Part shown: positions 9,158 through 17,900 of the stretch, piece after piece
Layout: each line of letters opens with the position of its first letter
Numbering within the stretch: position 1 is the first letter of the stretch
Assembly: GCF_020736365.1 (NCBI RefSeq)
Contig: NZ_CP085988.1
Span: forward strand, 2,176,001 to 2,240,000
Direction: 5' to 3'
From: Clostridium sp. M62/1
GTDB taxonomy: Bacteria; Bacillota; Clostridia; Lachnospirales; Lachnospiraceae
DNA: 64,000 nucleotides
Translations under genes and position numbers: made by a program
The notes under the pieces: model-generated
What the model saw: the letters and a program-made list of their open reading frames with translations, nothing else
Database searches by the model: none
What the model was told of the DNA's origin: nothing

Positions 9158-9195
9158 TCTCAATGCTGCCTTCTCATCTCAATGCTGCCCTCTCA
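9158..9195. repeat. 19-bp direct tandem duplication
   Basis: Two abutting 19-bp copies (9158-9176 and 9177-9195) differ at one base. The second copy contains the end and stop codon of the minus-strand zinc-ribbon gene. Confidence 0.9.
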
Positions 9196-9430
9196 GCGGC
9201 CCGCCGCAATGGGGGCAGAATGAGCAGCCGCCGGAGTGTCCTAAAAAGCAGCCGCAATGGGGACAGCGGTTGAAAACGGCGATAAAAACAATGGCAGCCA
9301 GTAATTCAAAGATGGCAGCGATAACCAGCCAAAGCAGTTTCAGCCAGCAGCCCAAAAGAATCAGTATAATTCCCAGCGCCCAGGAAATCCAGGAGATGAT
9401 ACACACATATTTTAACGGAATTTTTCTCAT
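9179..9430 (-). CDS. Small membrane protein with C-terminal zinc ribbon
   Basis: An 83-aa protein. Residues about 5-55 form two hydrophobic helices, then NRCPHCGCFLGH and CSFCPHCGGPLRGQH supply two CPHCG knuckles that would bind one zinc. An upstream TTG at 9445 is in frame, but the codons after it contain GAAGGAG. That makes the ATG at 9430, seven bases further on, the likely start. I do not recognise a named family. The arrangement resembles the many small membrane-plus-zinc-ribbon proteins of Clostridia with no assigned role. It is flanked by two unrelated plus-strand transporters. Confidence 0.75.
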   Translation of the reverse strand: MRKIPLKYVCIISWISWALGIILILLGCWLKLLWLVIAAIFELLAAIVFIAVFNRCPHCGCFLGHSGGCSFCPHCGGPLRGQH

Positions 9431-9445
9431 AATTTTCTCCTTCAA

Positions 9446-9669
9446 ATTTCAGTATTTCACTTTTGTATGAGACTGCCAGCCTGACGACGGATAGGAAGTC
9501 ATTTACTAGGCAAGACGTTCGGAGGGGAAGCCTCTTTCTGCGTTCAATATGATTGCGTTTCTGTTTTTCTTTTTCTTTCATCATACCACATTCTGTAAAA
9601 AAATCATGCCCCTCTGTACCGATTTTTTGCGGGCCCCGGGGCTCCCCTCCTGCAGGGACTGCTGACTGC
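9446..9669. other. Intergenic region, no gene seen
   Basis: Separates the minus-strand zinc-ribbon gene from the MATE gene. I saw no convincing RNA or coding sequence in it. It presumably holds the promoter of the minus-strand gene, but no hexamer pair stood out. Confidence 0.5.
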
Positions 9670-9699
9670 TTGACCGTTTCCGTCCCTCTGTGCTAAAAT
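9670..9699 (+). promoter_or_regulatory. Promoter of the MATE gene
   Basis: TTGACC (9670-9675), an 18-bp spacer and TAAAAT (9694-9699), about 125 bases before the ATG. Confidence 0.55.
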
Positions 9700-9823
9700 T
9701 CCATATACAGCCGCGGCGCAAAGAAAAGGAACGGCATGAGAAAGATACAGCATAAGGAAGAAACAGCATAAGAAAGAAACGACAGCCGCAGGAAGGGCGC
9801 CGCTTACATTTGGGAGGAAGCAG

Positions 9824-11167
9824 ATGGAACGAGATCTGACGAAGGGAAATATTGTGTTTACGCTGGCAGGCTTCAGTCTTCCGCTGATTTTGAGCGGAGT
9901 GCTGCAGCAGCTCTACAACTGGGCGGATGCCTTCATTGTGGGAAATATTGAGGGGGAGCTGGCGCTGGCCGCAGTGGGAGCCACGGGAACCATCACAAAT
10001 CTGTTTGTTATGGTGATCACCGGACTGACGCTGGGACTTTCCATTCTGGCGGCCCAGAAGTACGGGAGAGGGGAGCGGGAGTCCCTGAGGAGGATTCTCT
10101 CCACCTTCTCCATTGTCCTGGGGGTTCTCTTTCTTCTGACTGCCGCCGCAGGGCTTTGGCTCTCAGACGGGATTCTCCGGCTGCTCCACACGCCGGAGGA
10201 TATTTTCGATATTTCAGAGGGGTATCTTCGGATTATTCTCACGGGAATTCCTTTTATCACCATCTACAACGTGTATTCTGCCGTCCTGAGAGGCCTTGGC
10301 GACAGCCGGGCACCGTTTTTGTCTGTGCTGGTGTCAGCGGCGGCCAATGTGATCTTAGATCTGGCCTTTGTGGGAGGACTCAGGATGGGAGCGCCGGGAG
10401 CTGCCGCTGCCACGGTTATCTCACAGGCTCTGATGACTGTGTTCATTGTGTGCTATGCCGGCAGGAAATATGAGATTCTGCGCTTTTCCAGGGAAGAGAA
10501 GCTGGTGGATAAAAAGATTCTTGTGCAGGGATTCCAGCTGGGACTGCCGCCGGCAATCCAGTCCAGTGTCAACTCCTGCGGAAACCTGCTGCTGCAGAAT
10601 TTTATGAACAGCTTCGGCACCCAGACGGTGGCTGCCATCACAACTGCCTACCGGGTAGATTCCATCCTTCTGCTTCCCATCATCAATCTCGGCTCCGGTA
10701 TTTCCACTGTGACAGCCCAGAATATGGGGGCCGGAAACAGAGCCCGCGCAAAGAAGGTGCTTTTTGCAGGCTCCGTCATGATGCTCTGCGTGTCCATCTG
10801 CCTGACTTTTCTGATCCTTTCTGCGGGAGGGCCTCTGATTGCCCTGTTCGGTGTGACAGAGGAGTCCACGGCCATCGGGGCGTCCTTTTTCAGGAGTATT
10901 GCAGGCTTCTACACTGTCTACGGCTTTGCCATGGCTTTCCGGGGATTTCTGGAAGGCTGCGGGGATGTACTGTATTCAAGTATTGCAGGCATAGCAGCCC
11001 TGGCTTCGAGAATTCTCATCTCTTACCTGTGCGTTTCCGTCTGGGGAAATATGGTGATTGCCTATGCAGAGGGAATTTCCTGGATTCTGCTTCTCGCCCT
11101 CTATTTGGTTCGTTTCCTGTGGAAGCAGAGGAAGCCCTGTGGCAGAAGGGAAGAAACAGAGCCATAA
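9824..11167 (+). CDS. MATE-family efflux transporter
   Basis: Cation-coupled multidrug/toxin exporter with twelve predicted helices in two homologous halves. The N-terminus MERDLTKGNIVFTLAGFSLPLILSG and the LQQLYNWADAFIVGN motif typify the clostridial MATE branch. VLRGLGDSRAPF occurs in the first half and FLEGCGDVLYSS at the equivalent place in the second. Length of 447 aa is normal. It is a single gene with its own promoter and terminator. Substrate unknown. Confidence 0.93.
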   Translation: MERDLTKGNIVFTLAGFSLPLILSGVLQQLYNWADAFIVGNIEGELALAAVGATGTITNLFVMVITGLTLGLSILAAQKYGRGERESLRRILSTFSIVLGVLFLLTAAAGLWLSDGILRLLHTPEDIFDISEGYLRIILTGIPFITIYNVYSAVLRGLGDSRAPFLSVLVSAAANVILDLAFVGGLRMGAPGAAAATVISQALMTVFIVCYAGRKYEILRFSREEKLVDKKILVQGFQLGLPPAIQSSVNSCGNLLLQNFMNSFGTQTVAAITTAYRVDSILLLPIINLGSGISTVTAQNMGAGNRARAKKVLFAGSVMMLCVSICLTFLILSAGGPLIALFGVTEESTAIGASFFRSIAGFYTVYGFAMAFRGFLEGCGDVLYSSIAGIAALASRILISYLCVSVWGNMVIAYAEGISWILLLALYLVRFLWKQRKPCGRREETEP

Positions 11168-11175
11168 ACAGCAAA

Positions 11176-11221
11176 AGAGCAGACGAGGTTTCGGGAAGGA
11201 ACTTCGTCTGCTCTGTTTTTT
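11176..11221 (+). terminator. Terminator after the MATE gene, possibly bidirectional
   Basis: AGAGCAGACGA (11176-11186) pairs perfectly with TCGTCTGCTCT (11204-11214). A T6 run ends at 11221. On the other strand TTTTGCTGTTT follows the stem, so it may also stop rqcH transcripts. Confidence 0.88.
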
Positions 11222-11271
11222 GCCTGACAGGAAAGCACCTGCTTTACAGCCGCGCCCGGCTTTCCCATTGA

Positions 11272-13008
11272 TTAAAGCTCTGTGAAATGGTTGCTCGGCT
11301 CGGCGATCAGGGAATAGTTGGTGTGGTAGATGACAAAGCCTGGGGCGGCTCCGGCCACCTTTTTGATATTTTTTTTCTGAATGTAGTCGATCTCCACTTT
11401 CTCATTTTCCCGTCCCTTGGAGTAGAAGGCTGCCAGAGCCCCGGCCTCCTCAAATACCCGGTCAGGGAGCTCTCTGCCCTCGCTCTTTACGATGACATGG
11501 GAACCGGGGATCCCCTTTGCGTGGAACCACCAGTCGTTTCCCGTGGCGAACTTAAAGGTCAGCTCTTCATTCTGGTAATTGTTCTTTCCCACATAGATGT
11601 GGAAGCCGTCGGAGGAGAGGTAGTGGAAGGGACGGCTTGTGATTTTCTGCTTTTTCATGTTGGGGCCGTGTTTTTTAATGAAGCCGTATTCGGTCAGCTC
11701 CATCTTGATCTGCGTCAGATCCTCCTCCTTCAGAGCGATGTCCAGGGAGGCGCTGATGGATTCCAGATGGTCGATCTCCCGCTTCGTCTCCTGTATGAGC
11801 TCCGTCAGGGCCTCAAAGGTGCGCTTCTGCTTATTGTACTTCTCAAAATATTTTCTGGCGTTCTCCTGAGCCGTTTTCGTCTCATCCAGAGGGATCCTTA
11901 TGGTCTCATTTGTGTAGTAGTTGAGACAGGACAGCTCCTTTTCCCCGCCGGACAGCTCATAGCCGTAGGTGTTTAAGAGTTCCCCGTAAATGCGGAATTT
12001 ATCCCGCTTTTCCGTATCCTTCAGCTGCTTTTGCTGAAGATCGTACTTTTTGTAGTTTCGCTCCAGGGCGGTCTGGACGATGCGCCTGAGATCAGAGGAT
12101 TTCTGGCGGATTCTGGTGATGGTGCTCCTGGAAGCGTAGTAGGTTTCAAGCACCTGGCTCATGGAAGGATACTCTCTGAGGGAAAATCCCGGCGCCAGAG
12201 CTGTAAAGGGCAGGGCAGAGAATTCGGAAGGCTCGTCTCCCTTAAAGAGAATGCAGGGGGAGAACTGTCCCTCCCTCACCGAATCCATGGCAAGCGCAAT
12301 GGTATGGCTCAGATGGATCTGCTCTGCCTCAGACAGGTCAGCGGCGGGGACGGAGGAGTCAATGCTTGCCAGATGACAGAATTCCTCTGCCATTACAGGG
12401 CTGATTCCTGTCAGGCGGCAGTAAACGGCCTTTCCCACAGGACCGGCAAACTCTGAGAGGGCGGCCCGGATCTCCTCCTCGTCCACGGCCAGGGGATTGA
12501 GCTTGTCGGTGGTCTGGGGAATAAAATATTCTCTGCCCGGCAGAACCTCCCGCACGGAGCTTACCTGGGCAGAGATATGCTTAATGCTGTCGATAATGAC
12601 CCCGTCCATGGTGCAGAAAATGATGTTGCTGTGTTTTCCCATCAGCTCTACCATGAGCCTCTTGCGGCAGAGATCTCCCATCTCGTCCAGATGTTCAATT
12701 TCAAATTCAATGACCCTCTCAAGTCCCGGCTGGGTCACAGAGACAATACGCCCGTTTCCGATGTGCTTTCTCAAAAGCATGCAGAAATTCGGGGCTGTGA
12801 GAGGGCTGTTCTTATTCCCGTCCGTCAGGTATGCCAGAGGAAGGCTTGCGTTGACAGACAGAAGCAGTCTGTAGTTTTCTCTGTTATTTTTTATGGTAAA
12901 TAAAAGTTCGTCCTTTTCCGGCTGGGCAATCTTGGCGATCTTTCCGCCGGCAATGGTGCGGTTAAACTCATGCACCAAAGATGCGATGACAATTCCGTCA
13001 AATGCCAT
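11272..13008 (-). CDS. rqcH: Ribosome quality control protein RqcH (NFACT family)
   Basis: Binds stalled 50S-peptidyl-tRNA complexes and recruits tRNA-Ala to add C-terminal alanine tails that mark the chain for degradation. Older annotations call it a fibronectin-binding protein. The 578-aa protein opens with MAFDGIVIASLVHEFNR, the NFACT-N domain. A long coiled coil spans residues about 300-440. It ends with the NFACT-R domain, whose signature DWWFHAKGIPGSHVIVK is near residue 500. The ATG is preceded by a ribosome-binding site (AGGAGAC). The gene is convergent with the MATE gene. Confidence 0.95.
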   Translation of the reverse strand: MAFDGIVIASLVHEFNRTIAGGKIAKIAQPEKDELLFTIKNNRENYRLLLSVNASLPLAYLTDGNKNSPLTAPNFCMLLRKHIGNGRIVSVTQPGLERVIEFEIEHLDEMGDLCRKRLMVELMGKHSNIIFCTMDGVIIDSIKHISAQVSSVREVLPGREYFIPQTTDKLNPLAVDEEEIRAALSEFAGPVGKAVYCRLTGISPVMAEEFCHLASIDSSVPAADLSEAEQIHLSHTIALAMDSVREGQFSPCILFKGDEPSEFSALPFTALAPGFSLREYPSMSQVLETYYASRSTITRIRQKSSDLRRIVQTALERNYKKYDLQQKQLKDTEKRDKFRIYGELLNTYGYELSGGEKELSCLNYYTNETIRIPLDETKTAQENARKYFEKYNKQKRTFEALTELIQETKREIDHLESISASLDIALKEEDLTQIKMELTEYGFIKKHGPNMKKQKITSRPFHYLSSDGFHIYVGKNNYQNEELTFKFATGNDWWFHAKGIPGSHVIVKSEGRELPDRVFEEAGALAAFYSKGRENEKVEIDYIQKKNIKKVAGAAPGFVIYHTNYSLIAEPSNHFTEL

Positions 13009-13043
13009 AAAAGAGTCTCCTTTCCGTTTCGTTTATAGCTGTT

Positions 13044-14636
13044 TTACTGTGCCGGATCACTTTTTAGAGCCTGGAAGCTGTCCTCCCCGGGATCCGAAAG
13101 GCGAAGGAGGAAGACGGCGAGGGCCAGCAGATCCGCACACCCTCCGGGGCTGATGTTCCTGGAGATAAAATCACGGTTCAGCTGTGCCAGTCTGCAAAGC
13201 CCGTCCTCTGCAAACACACCGCCGCCGGACAGGAGGGCGGCAGCCTCCTCACGAACGTAGGCGGCGGCCTCAGGGCCTCCCCGGTGAAGCACGTTGGTGT
13301 CTTCTGCCCGGGCCATCAGGTGAAGAAGGGTCTGGAGTCTTACAAGATTCCACTTCCCGTCCAGTCCGCTGTCAGAAAGAGAGCCGCGGTCCGGCTGTGA
13401 GACTCTGTCCGAAAGGGAGAGGGAAGGCTTTGGAAAGGGACGCAGAAGCTCTGCATATGCGGCCGCACCTGTAAGAGCGGGGCAGGCAATCTGACTGAGA
13501 GAAGGAAAGCCGTCAGCTGCCTCTCCCCGGATACCCCGGCAGCCGTATTTCAGATAGAGCCGTTCCCCGTGGGAGAGACAAAGGCGGTCTTCCCCTCTGC
13601 TTTCTGCCCTCTTATTCAGCGCCTCAAAGTCTCTTTCTGTCTCCTCTCTGCAGAGCTCTCCTGCCAGGGAGAGAAGGTCCGGGACAGAAAGGTCCCACTC
13701 TCCTGAAGCAGATGGAGGAAGCTGCCCGGAAATCCTCTCTGAGAGCTGCCTGCCGTACTGATATCCGGCTGCAGCCGCCAGAAGTCCCATGGAGAAGATC
13801 ATTCCCTTGTGGGTATTGACTCCGCCTGTAGCCCGGAACATGGCTTTCTCTGCCTGCAGCCCTGTTCTGCGGATGCGCCCAAACAGGAGGGAGGGATCCT
13901 CACAGTGCAGTCCCTCAGAAGCCATTTCCCGGATATAGGGGACGACGGCCTCTGTGCTGTCAAGAAAGGTCTGAAAACACATGTCCCTGTGGGAGCCGTT
14001 GTCACGGAGATCCACAAGACCTGGCTTGGGAGTGGCTGAAACCTCGTCAATGAGGGCCATCCTGGCAGACTGGAGAATGCAGTTCAGAAAGCTGTCCTCG
14101 AGAATGAGCCGTCTGACGCAGGCCGTCAGCTCTTCTAGCGAGTGGCGGCGGCTTCTGGCGCAGGCCTGGGCCGGCTCTGAGCAGAGGAGGCAGCGGCGCC
14201 CGGGAAGTCCGATGTCCTCCCTGGAAACCTTGCTTCGGTCTGTCCGGATGATGTCGATGTCATAAAGCCTTCCGGCCGGCTCTGCCTCCTCCACGGCCGA
14301 GGTAATGCGCTTTAGCTCCTCCGGTGTCCCGTCTGCGCAGAAGATCAGCTCAAGTCCTGTGTGTTCCTCTATGCTCTCCTGTGACAGGATGGAGATCCCG
14401 GCGTCAGAGAGGGCCTGCTTCACAGCCTGCACACCTCGCTCAAAAAAGCTGGGAACCCCGCGAAACACCTTTACAGGCCCCGGTATGTTCAGGGTAAAGC
14501 TCACTACCGGGAGGCCGTACAGGCCGATGAGCCTTTCCTGGACGGCGGCTCTCCGCTCTCTGGCATTCATCATATCCTCGACGGTAACTTCATAAAAGCG
14601 GAGTGTTTTCTCCGCGCTTGTATGGTCTGTTTTCAT
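13044..14636 (-). CDS. citXG: Fused CitX/CitG: citrate lyase prosthetic-group biosynthesis and transfer
   Basis: Bifunctional enzyme that matures citrate lyase. CitG makes 2'-(5''-triphosphoribosyl)-3'-dephospho-CoA from ATP and dephospho-CoA, and CitX attaches it to the acyl carrier subunit. The CitX half is N-terminal (residues about 1-180) with RLYDIDII and GRRCLLCSEPAQACARSRRHS. The CitG half follows with EVSATPKPGLVD, NGSHRDM and ATGGVNTHKG. An upstream in-frame ATG at 14687 has no site. CAGGAGA four bases before the ATG at 14636 fixes the start (530 aa). It is divergent from citDEF and has its own promoter. Confidence 0.93.
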   Translation of the reverse strand: MKTDHTSAEKTLRFYEVTVEDMMNARERRAAVQERLIGLYGLPVVSFTLNIPGPVKVFRGVPSFFERGVQAVKQALSDAGISILSQESIEEHTGLELIFCADGTPEELKRITSAVEEAEPAGRLYDIDIIRTDRSKVSREDIGLPGRRCLLCSEPAQACARSRRHSLEELTACVRRLILEDSFLNCILQSARMALIDEVSATPKPGLVDLRDNGSHRDMCFQTFLDSTEAVVPYIREMASEGLHCEDPSLLFGRIRRTGLQAEKAMFRATGGVNTHKGMIFSMGLLAAAAGYQYGRQLSERISGQLPPSASGEWDLSVPDLLSLAGELCREETERDFEALNKRAESRGEDRLCLSHGERLYLKYGCRGIRGEAADGFPSLSQIACPALTGAAAYAELLRPFPKPSLSLSDRVSQPDRGSLSDSGLDGKWNLVRLQTLLHLMARAEDTNVLHRGGPEAAAYVREEAAALLSGGGVFAEDGLCRLAQLNRDFISRNISPGGCADLLALAVFLLRLSDPGEDSFQALKSDPAQ

Positions 14637-14695
14637 AAAATCTCCTGAAAGTGAAAGATGCGGGAAATACCCGCCCGTTAAGATCAATCTCCCCT

Positions 14696-14724
14696 ATTAT
14701 AATGAAACTTTCAGAGAAGTACAA
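14696..14724 (-). promoter_or_regulatory. Sigma-A promoter of citXG
   Basis: On the minus strand TTGTAC (14719-14724), a 17-bp spacer and a perfect TATAAT (14696-14701), about 60 bases upstream of the ATG. Confidence 0.75.
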
Positions 14725-14766
14725 CCTTTTTCCGGCTGCTTTTGTGCGGGCGCGGATAGGATTTTC

Positions 14767-14783
14767 CCTATGTGCTTCATAGG
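14767..14783. promoter_or_regulatory. LysR-type operator, box 1
   Basis: Perfect inverted repeat CCTATG-N5-CATAGG. It contains the LysR-type T-N11-A core (T at 14769, A at 14781) and lies in the citXG/citD divergent region. Confidence 0.6.
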
Positions 14784-14815
14784 CCTTTATGTATTTGCCC
14801 TTAGGGAAGGCCGGT

Positions 14816-14832
14816 GATACCATAGCAGTATC
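14816..14832. promoter_or_regulatory. LysR-type operator, box 2
   Basis: Perfect inverted repeat GATAC-N7-GTATC with the T-N11-A core (T at 14818, A at 14830). Its centre is 49 bp from the centre of box 1, as expected for paired recognition and activation sites of one LysR-type tetramer. Confidence 0.55.
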
Positions 14833-14880
14833 AGATACAGCGAAAACTGTACAGATTGGCTCTGCAAAGGAGGAAATGCC

Positions 14881-15180
14881 ATGAAAATTGAGAGAGCAGC
14901 AGTTGCCGGAACCCTGGAGTCCAGCGACGCGCAGATTACAGTAGAACCGGGAACGGAAGGAATTGAGCTGACCATTGAGAGCAGCGTGATTCATCAGTTT
15001 GGAAAGCAGATCAGGGCGGTGGTTCTGGAAACCCTGGAACGGCTGGAGGTGACAAACGCCCGCGTGACGGTAGTAGATAAGGGGGCCTTAGACTGTACCC
15101 TCAAGGCCAGGGTAGAGTGCGCCGTATACCGGGCAAACGGTATTTCGGAAAATCTTCCATGGGGAGGTGTGATCCGGTAA
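14881..15180 (+). CDS. citD: Citrate lyase acyl carrier protein (gamma subunit)
   Basis: Carries the phosphoribosyl-dephospho-CoA arm on which acetyl and citryl groups ride. The 99-aa protein has the N-terminal MKIERAAVAGTLESSDAQITV segment with the conserved serine of the GTLESSD motif that takes the prosthetic group. The late VVDKGALDCTLKARVECAVYR stretch is typical of CitD. AAGGAGG precedes the ATG. The stop overlaps the citE start (TAATG), so the two are translationally coupled. Confidence 0.95.
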   Translation: MKIERAAVAGTLESSDAQITVEPGTEGIELTIESSVIHQFGKQIRAVVLETLERLEVTNARVTVVDKGALDCTLKARVECAVYRANGISENLPWGGVIR

Positions 15181-16082
15181 TGAGTCATCCGAATAAAAAA
15201 CGCCTGAGGCGTTCCATGATGTTTTTAAACTGCCAGAAGCCGGGACTTATCAAGGATCCGTACATTTACGGCCCTGATTCCATTATGCTGGATCTGGAGG
15301 ACGCAGTGGCGGAAAACCAGAAGGACGCGGCCAGGTATTCCCTGTTTCACGCCCTGAAGGAGATCGACTACCGCGGTGTGGAGCGGGTCGTCCGCATTAA
15401 TGGACTGGACACTCCCCACTGGAAGGAAGATATCCGCGTCTGCGTGGCCGGAGGGGCTGACACGATCCGGATTGCCAAGACAGAGCGGGCAGAGGACGTC
15501 CGGGCAGTGGAGGAGCATGTGCTGGCGGCAGAGAGAGAATTTGGACGGCCGGAGGGCAGCACCCTTCTGATGGCCGCTCTGGAATCCTGCAGGGGTGTGC
15601 TGAATGCCCTGGAGATCTGCGAGGCTTCCGACCGCCTGATCGGAATTGCCCTGTCCGGCGGCGATTACACAAAGGATCTGCAGACAGTGATCACCGGCAC
15701 GGGCGTGGAACTTATGGGGGCCAGACAGCACATGATCATGGCCGCCCGGGCTGCAGGCGTCCAGTGCTTTGACACCGTATTCACGAACCTGGACGATATG
15801 GAAGGGTTTGCAAGGGAGACGGAGATGATTAAGCGCATGGGCTTTGACGGGAAATCGCTGGTCAATCCGCGGCAGATAGCAGTCGTTCACCAGATTTTTA
15901 CTCCGACCCAGAAAGAGATCATCTTTGCCGAAAAGGTAGTCAGGGAGATTGACGAGAAGAAGGCAAAGGGAATCGGCGTGTTTACCGTTGACGGAAAAAT
16001 GATAGACATTGCCTTCTATGACGGGGCAAGGAGGACTCTGGCCCTGGCAAAGGCGTCAGGCGTTTATGAGGGGGATTTGTAA
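15180..16082 (+). CDS. citE: Citryl-CoA lyase, citrate lyase beta subunit
   Basis: Cleaves citryl-ACP to acetyl-ACP and oxaloacetate. The HpcH/HpaI-type TIM barrel of 300 aa opens with RRSMMFLNCQKPGLIKD and DSIMLDLEDAVAENQKD. It has the metal-binding glutamate in AALESCRGV and GIALSGGDYTKDL. Translation from further upstream (15117) would run through citD codons. The ATG at 15180 overlapping the citD stop is the natural start. It is the middle gene of citDEF. Confidence 0.96.
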   Translation: MSHPNKKRLRRSMMFLNCQKPGLIKDPYIYGPDSIMLDLEDAVAENQKDAARYSLFHALKEIDYRGVERVVRINGLDTPHWKEDIRVCVAGGADTIRIAKTERAEDVRAVEEHVLAAEREFGRPEGSTLLMAALESCRGVLNALEICEASDRLIGIALSGGDYTKDLQTVITGTGVELMGARQHMIMAARAAGVQCFDTVFTNLDDMEGFARETEMIKRMGFDGKSLVNPRQIAVVHQIFTPTQKEIIFAEKVVREIDEKKAKGIGVFTVDGKMIDIAFYDGARRTLALAKASGVYEGDL

Positions 16083-16083
16083 G

Positions 16084-17646
16084 ATGATCAATAAAGCAGG
16101 CAGAGAGATACCGGAAGAAATCTTAAAGGCTACTGGAAAGAAGCCCTTTGAAGGCGCATATGCCTACGACAATTATGAGTACAAAAAAGCGGCTCCAACA
16201 GTGCGGGCCCTGTCTGACCCGAAGCGGTCGAAGATGGTGGACTCCATCCGTGAGGCCCTGGAAAAATGCGGGCTTCGTGACAATATGACACTTTCCTTCC
16301 ACCATCATTTCCGTGAAGGCGACTATGTGCTGAACATGGTCATGGAAGAGGTCCACCGGATGGGAGTAAAGGGCATCACCATCTGCGCCAGCTCCATGGG
16401 AAAGGCCAATGATGCGATCGTGCCCTACATCGAGGACGGGACGGTGACGGGCATTCAGTCCTCCGGCGTGCGGGGAAAAATCGGACAGGCCATATCTTCG
16501 GGAAAGCTCAGAGATCTGGCGATTATGCGCTCCCACGGCGGCCGTGTGCGGGCCATTGAGTCCGGCGAGGTGCACATTGACATTGCCTTCATCGGCGCGC
16601 CCACCTGCGATGAGTACGGAAACTGCAGGCCAAACGGGGGAAAGAGCGACTGCGGCGTGCTTTCCTATGCCATGGTGGACGCCCAGTATGCGGACAAGGT
16701 TGTGGCAGTTACAGACTGTCTGGTGCCCTTCCCAAACATTCCGGCCAGCATTTCCATGACAAATGTGGACTATGTCTGCGTGGTGGATGCCATTGGAAAT
16801 CCGGCTAAGATCGCCACGGGAGCGGCCAAGCCCACCACAGATGTGAGAAAGCTGATGATGGCCGACTACTGCACCCAGTTTGTCATCCACACGCCCTATT
16901 TCAGGGACGGCTTTTCCTATCAGACGGGAGTGGGGGGAGCGTCCATCGCCTCCACGATTTCTCTGGGAAAAATCATGGAGGAGAGAGGGATCACCATGGG
17001 CCTGGGCTTGGGAGGAATTACAACCCCCATGTGTGAGCTTCTGGAAAAGGGGCTCATAAAGACGCTGGTGGACACCCAGGACTTTGATCTGGGAGCCATC
17101 GAGTCCATCAAGAAAAACCCGAACCATGTGGAGATCTCCGCGTCTGAGTATGCCAATCCCTTTAACAAGGGGGCCTATGTCAACAAGCTGGATTTTGTGA
17201 TCCTGGCTGCCCTTGAGGTGGATGTGAATTTCAACTGCAATGTGGTGACCGGCTCCGACGGAGTCATCACAGGGGCCCAGGGAGGACATCCCGATACGGC
17301 AGCAGGGGCCAAGTGCACCATTGTCATCACTCCTCTTTTACAGGGCAGAATACCGGCTGTCTGCACGGATGTGACGACGGTTACGACTCCCGGGGAAACG
17401 GTGGATGTGGTAATCACTGATTACGGAATTGCCATTAACCCAAGGCGCCAGGATCTCATCGACTGCATGAGGGAGAGCAGGGTAAAGCTGCCGTTCTGCA
17501 CCATCGAGGAGCTGCGGGACAGAGCCTACGCCATCACCGGAAAGCCGGAGCCGGTTCAGTTTGACCACCGTGTGGTGGGAATTATCGAGAGCCGTGACGG
17601 CACTATTATGGATGTGGTGAGAAAGGTTAAAGAATTTGAATTTTAA
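16084..17646 (+). CDS. citF: Citrate lyase alpha subunit (citrate CoA-transferase)
   Basis: Swaps the acetyl group on the carrier for citrate, forming citryl-ACP for CitE. The 520-aa protein carries family blocks HHHFREGDYVLNMV, APTCDEYGNC and, near the C-terminus, VTGSDGVITGAQGGHPDTAAG with the ACP-handling region. The ATG at 16084 sits two bases after the citE stop. The operon ends here: no citC ligase or citrate carrier follows. Confidence 0.97.
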   Translation: MINKAGREIPEEILKATGKKPFEGAYAYDNYEYKKAAPTVRALSDPKRSKMVDSIREALEKCGLRDNMTLSFHHHFREGDYVLNMVMEEVHRMGVKGITICASSMGKANDAIVPYIEDGTVTGIQSSGVRGKIGQAISSGKLRDLAIMRSHGGRVRAIESGEVHIDIAFIGAPTCDEYGNCRPNGGKSDCGVLSYAMVDAQYADKVVAVTDCLVPFPNIPASISMTNVDYVCVVDAIGNPAKIATGAAKPTTDVRKLMMADYCTQFVIHTPYFRDGFSYQTGVGGASIASTISLGKIMEERGITMGLGLGGITTPMCELLEKGLIKTLVDTQDFDLGAIESIKKNPNHVEISASEYANPFNKGAYVNKLDFVILAALEVDVNFNCNVVTGSDGVITGAQGGHPDTAAGAKCTIVITPLLQGRIPAVCTDVTTVTTPGETVDVVITDYGIAINPRRQDLIDCMRESRVKLPFCTIEELRDRAYAITGKPEPVQFDHRVVGIIESRDGTIMDVVRKVKEFEF

Positions 17647-17734
17647 ACAGAATTTGAATTATAAATAAATATAAATAAAGAAGATAAGAAGGTACGTCCA
17701 GGGCCAGAGCCTGAGGACAGAAGCCTGAAAGAGG

Positions 17735-17787
17735 GCATTCCCCGGAAAGGGCGGAGTTTATCTCCCAATTTTCGAGGGAGTGCTTTT
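17735..17787 (+). terminator. Probable terminator of citDEF
   Basis: GCATTCCC (17735-17742) pairs with GGGAGTGC (17776-17783) with one G-U pair; TTTT follows. A smaller CTCCC/GGGAG hairpin is nested inside the same segment. Confidence 0.5.
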
Positions 17788-17799
17788 CTGCTTTCCGGC

Positions 17800-17900
17800 T
17801 TTTTCCAGTCCGTCTCTTTTTCCAGTCCGTCTCTTTTGCCAGTTCGTTTCTTTTACCAGTCCGTCTTTTTTTCCAGTTCGTTTCTTTTTCAGTCCGTCTG
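17800..17900. repeat. 17-bp tandem repeat, six copies
   Basis: Copies start at 17800, 17817, 17834, 17851, 17868 and 17885. The first five are exactly 17 bp and the last 16 bp. Consensus is TTTTNCCAGTYCGTYTC. The array lies between the stops of citF and the LysR gene and has no open frame of interest. Confidence 0.93.

Noticed and set aside
17800..17900. CRISPR array
   Set aside because: Units are contiguous 17-mers without unique spacers, and no cas genes are nearby.
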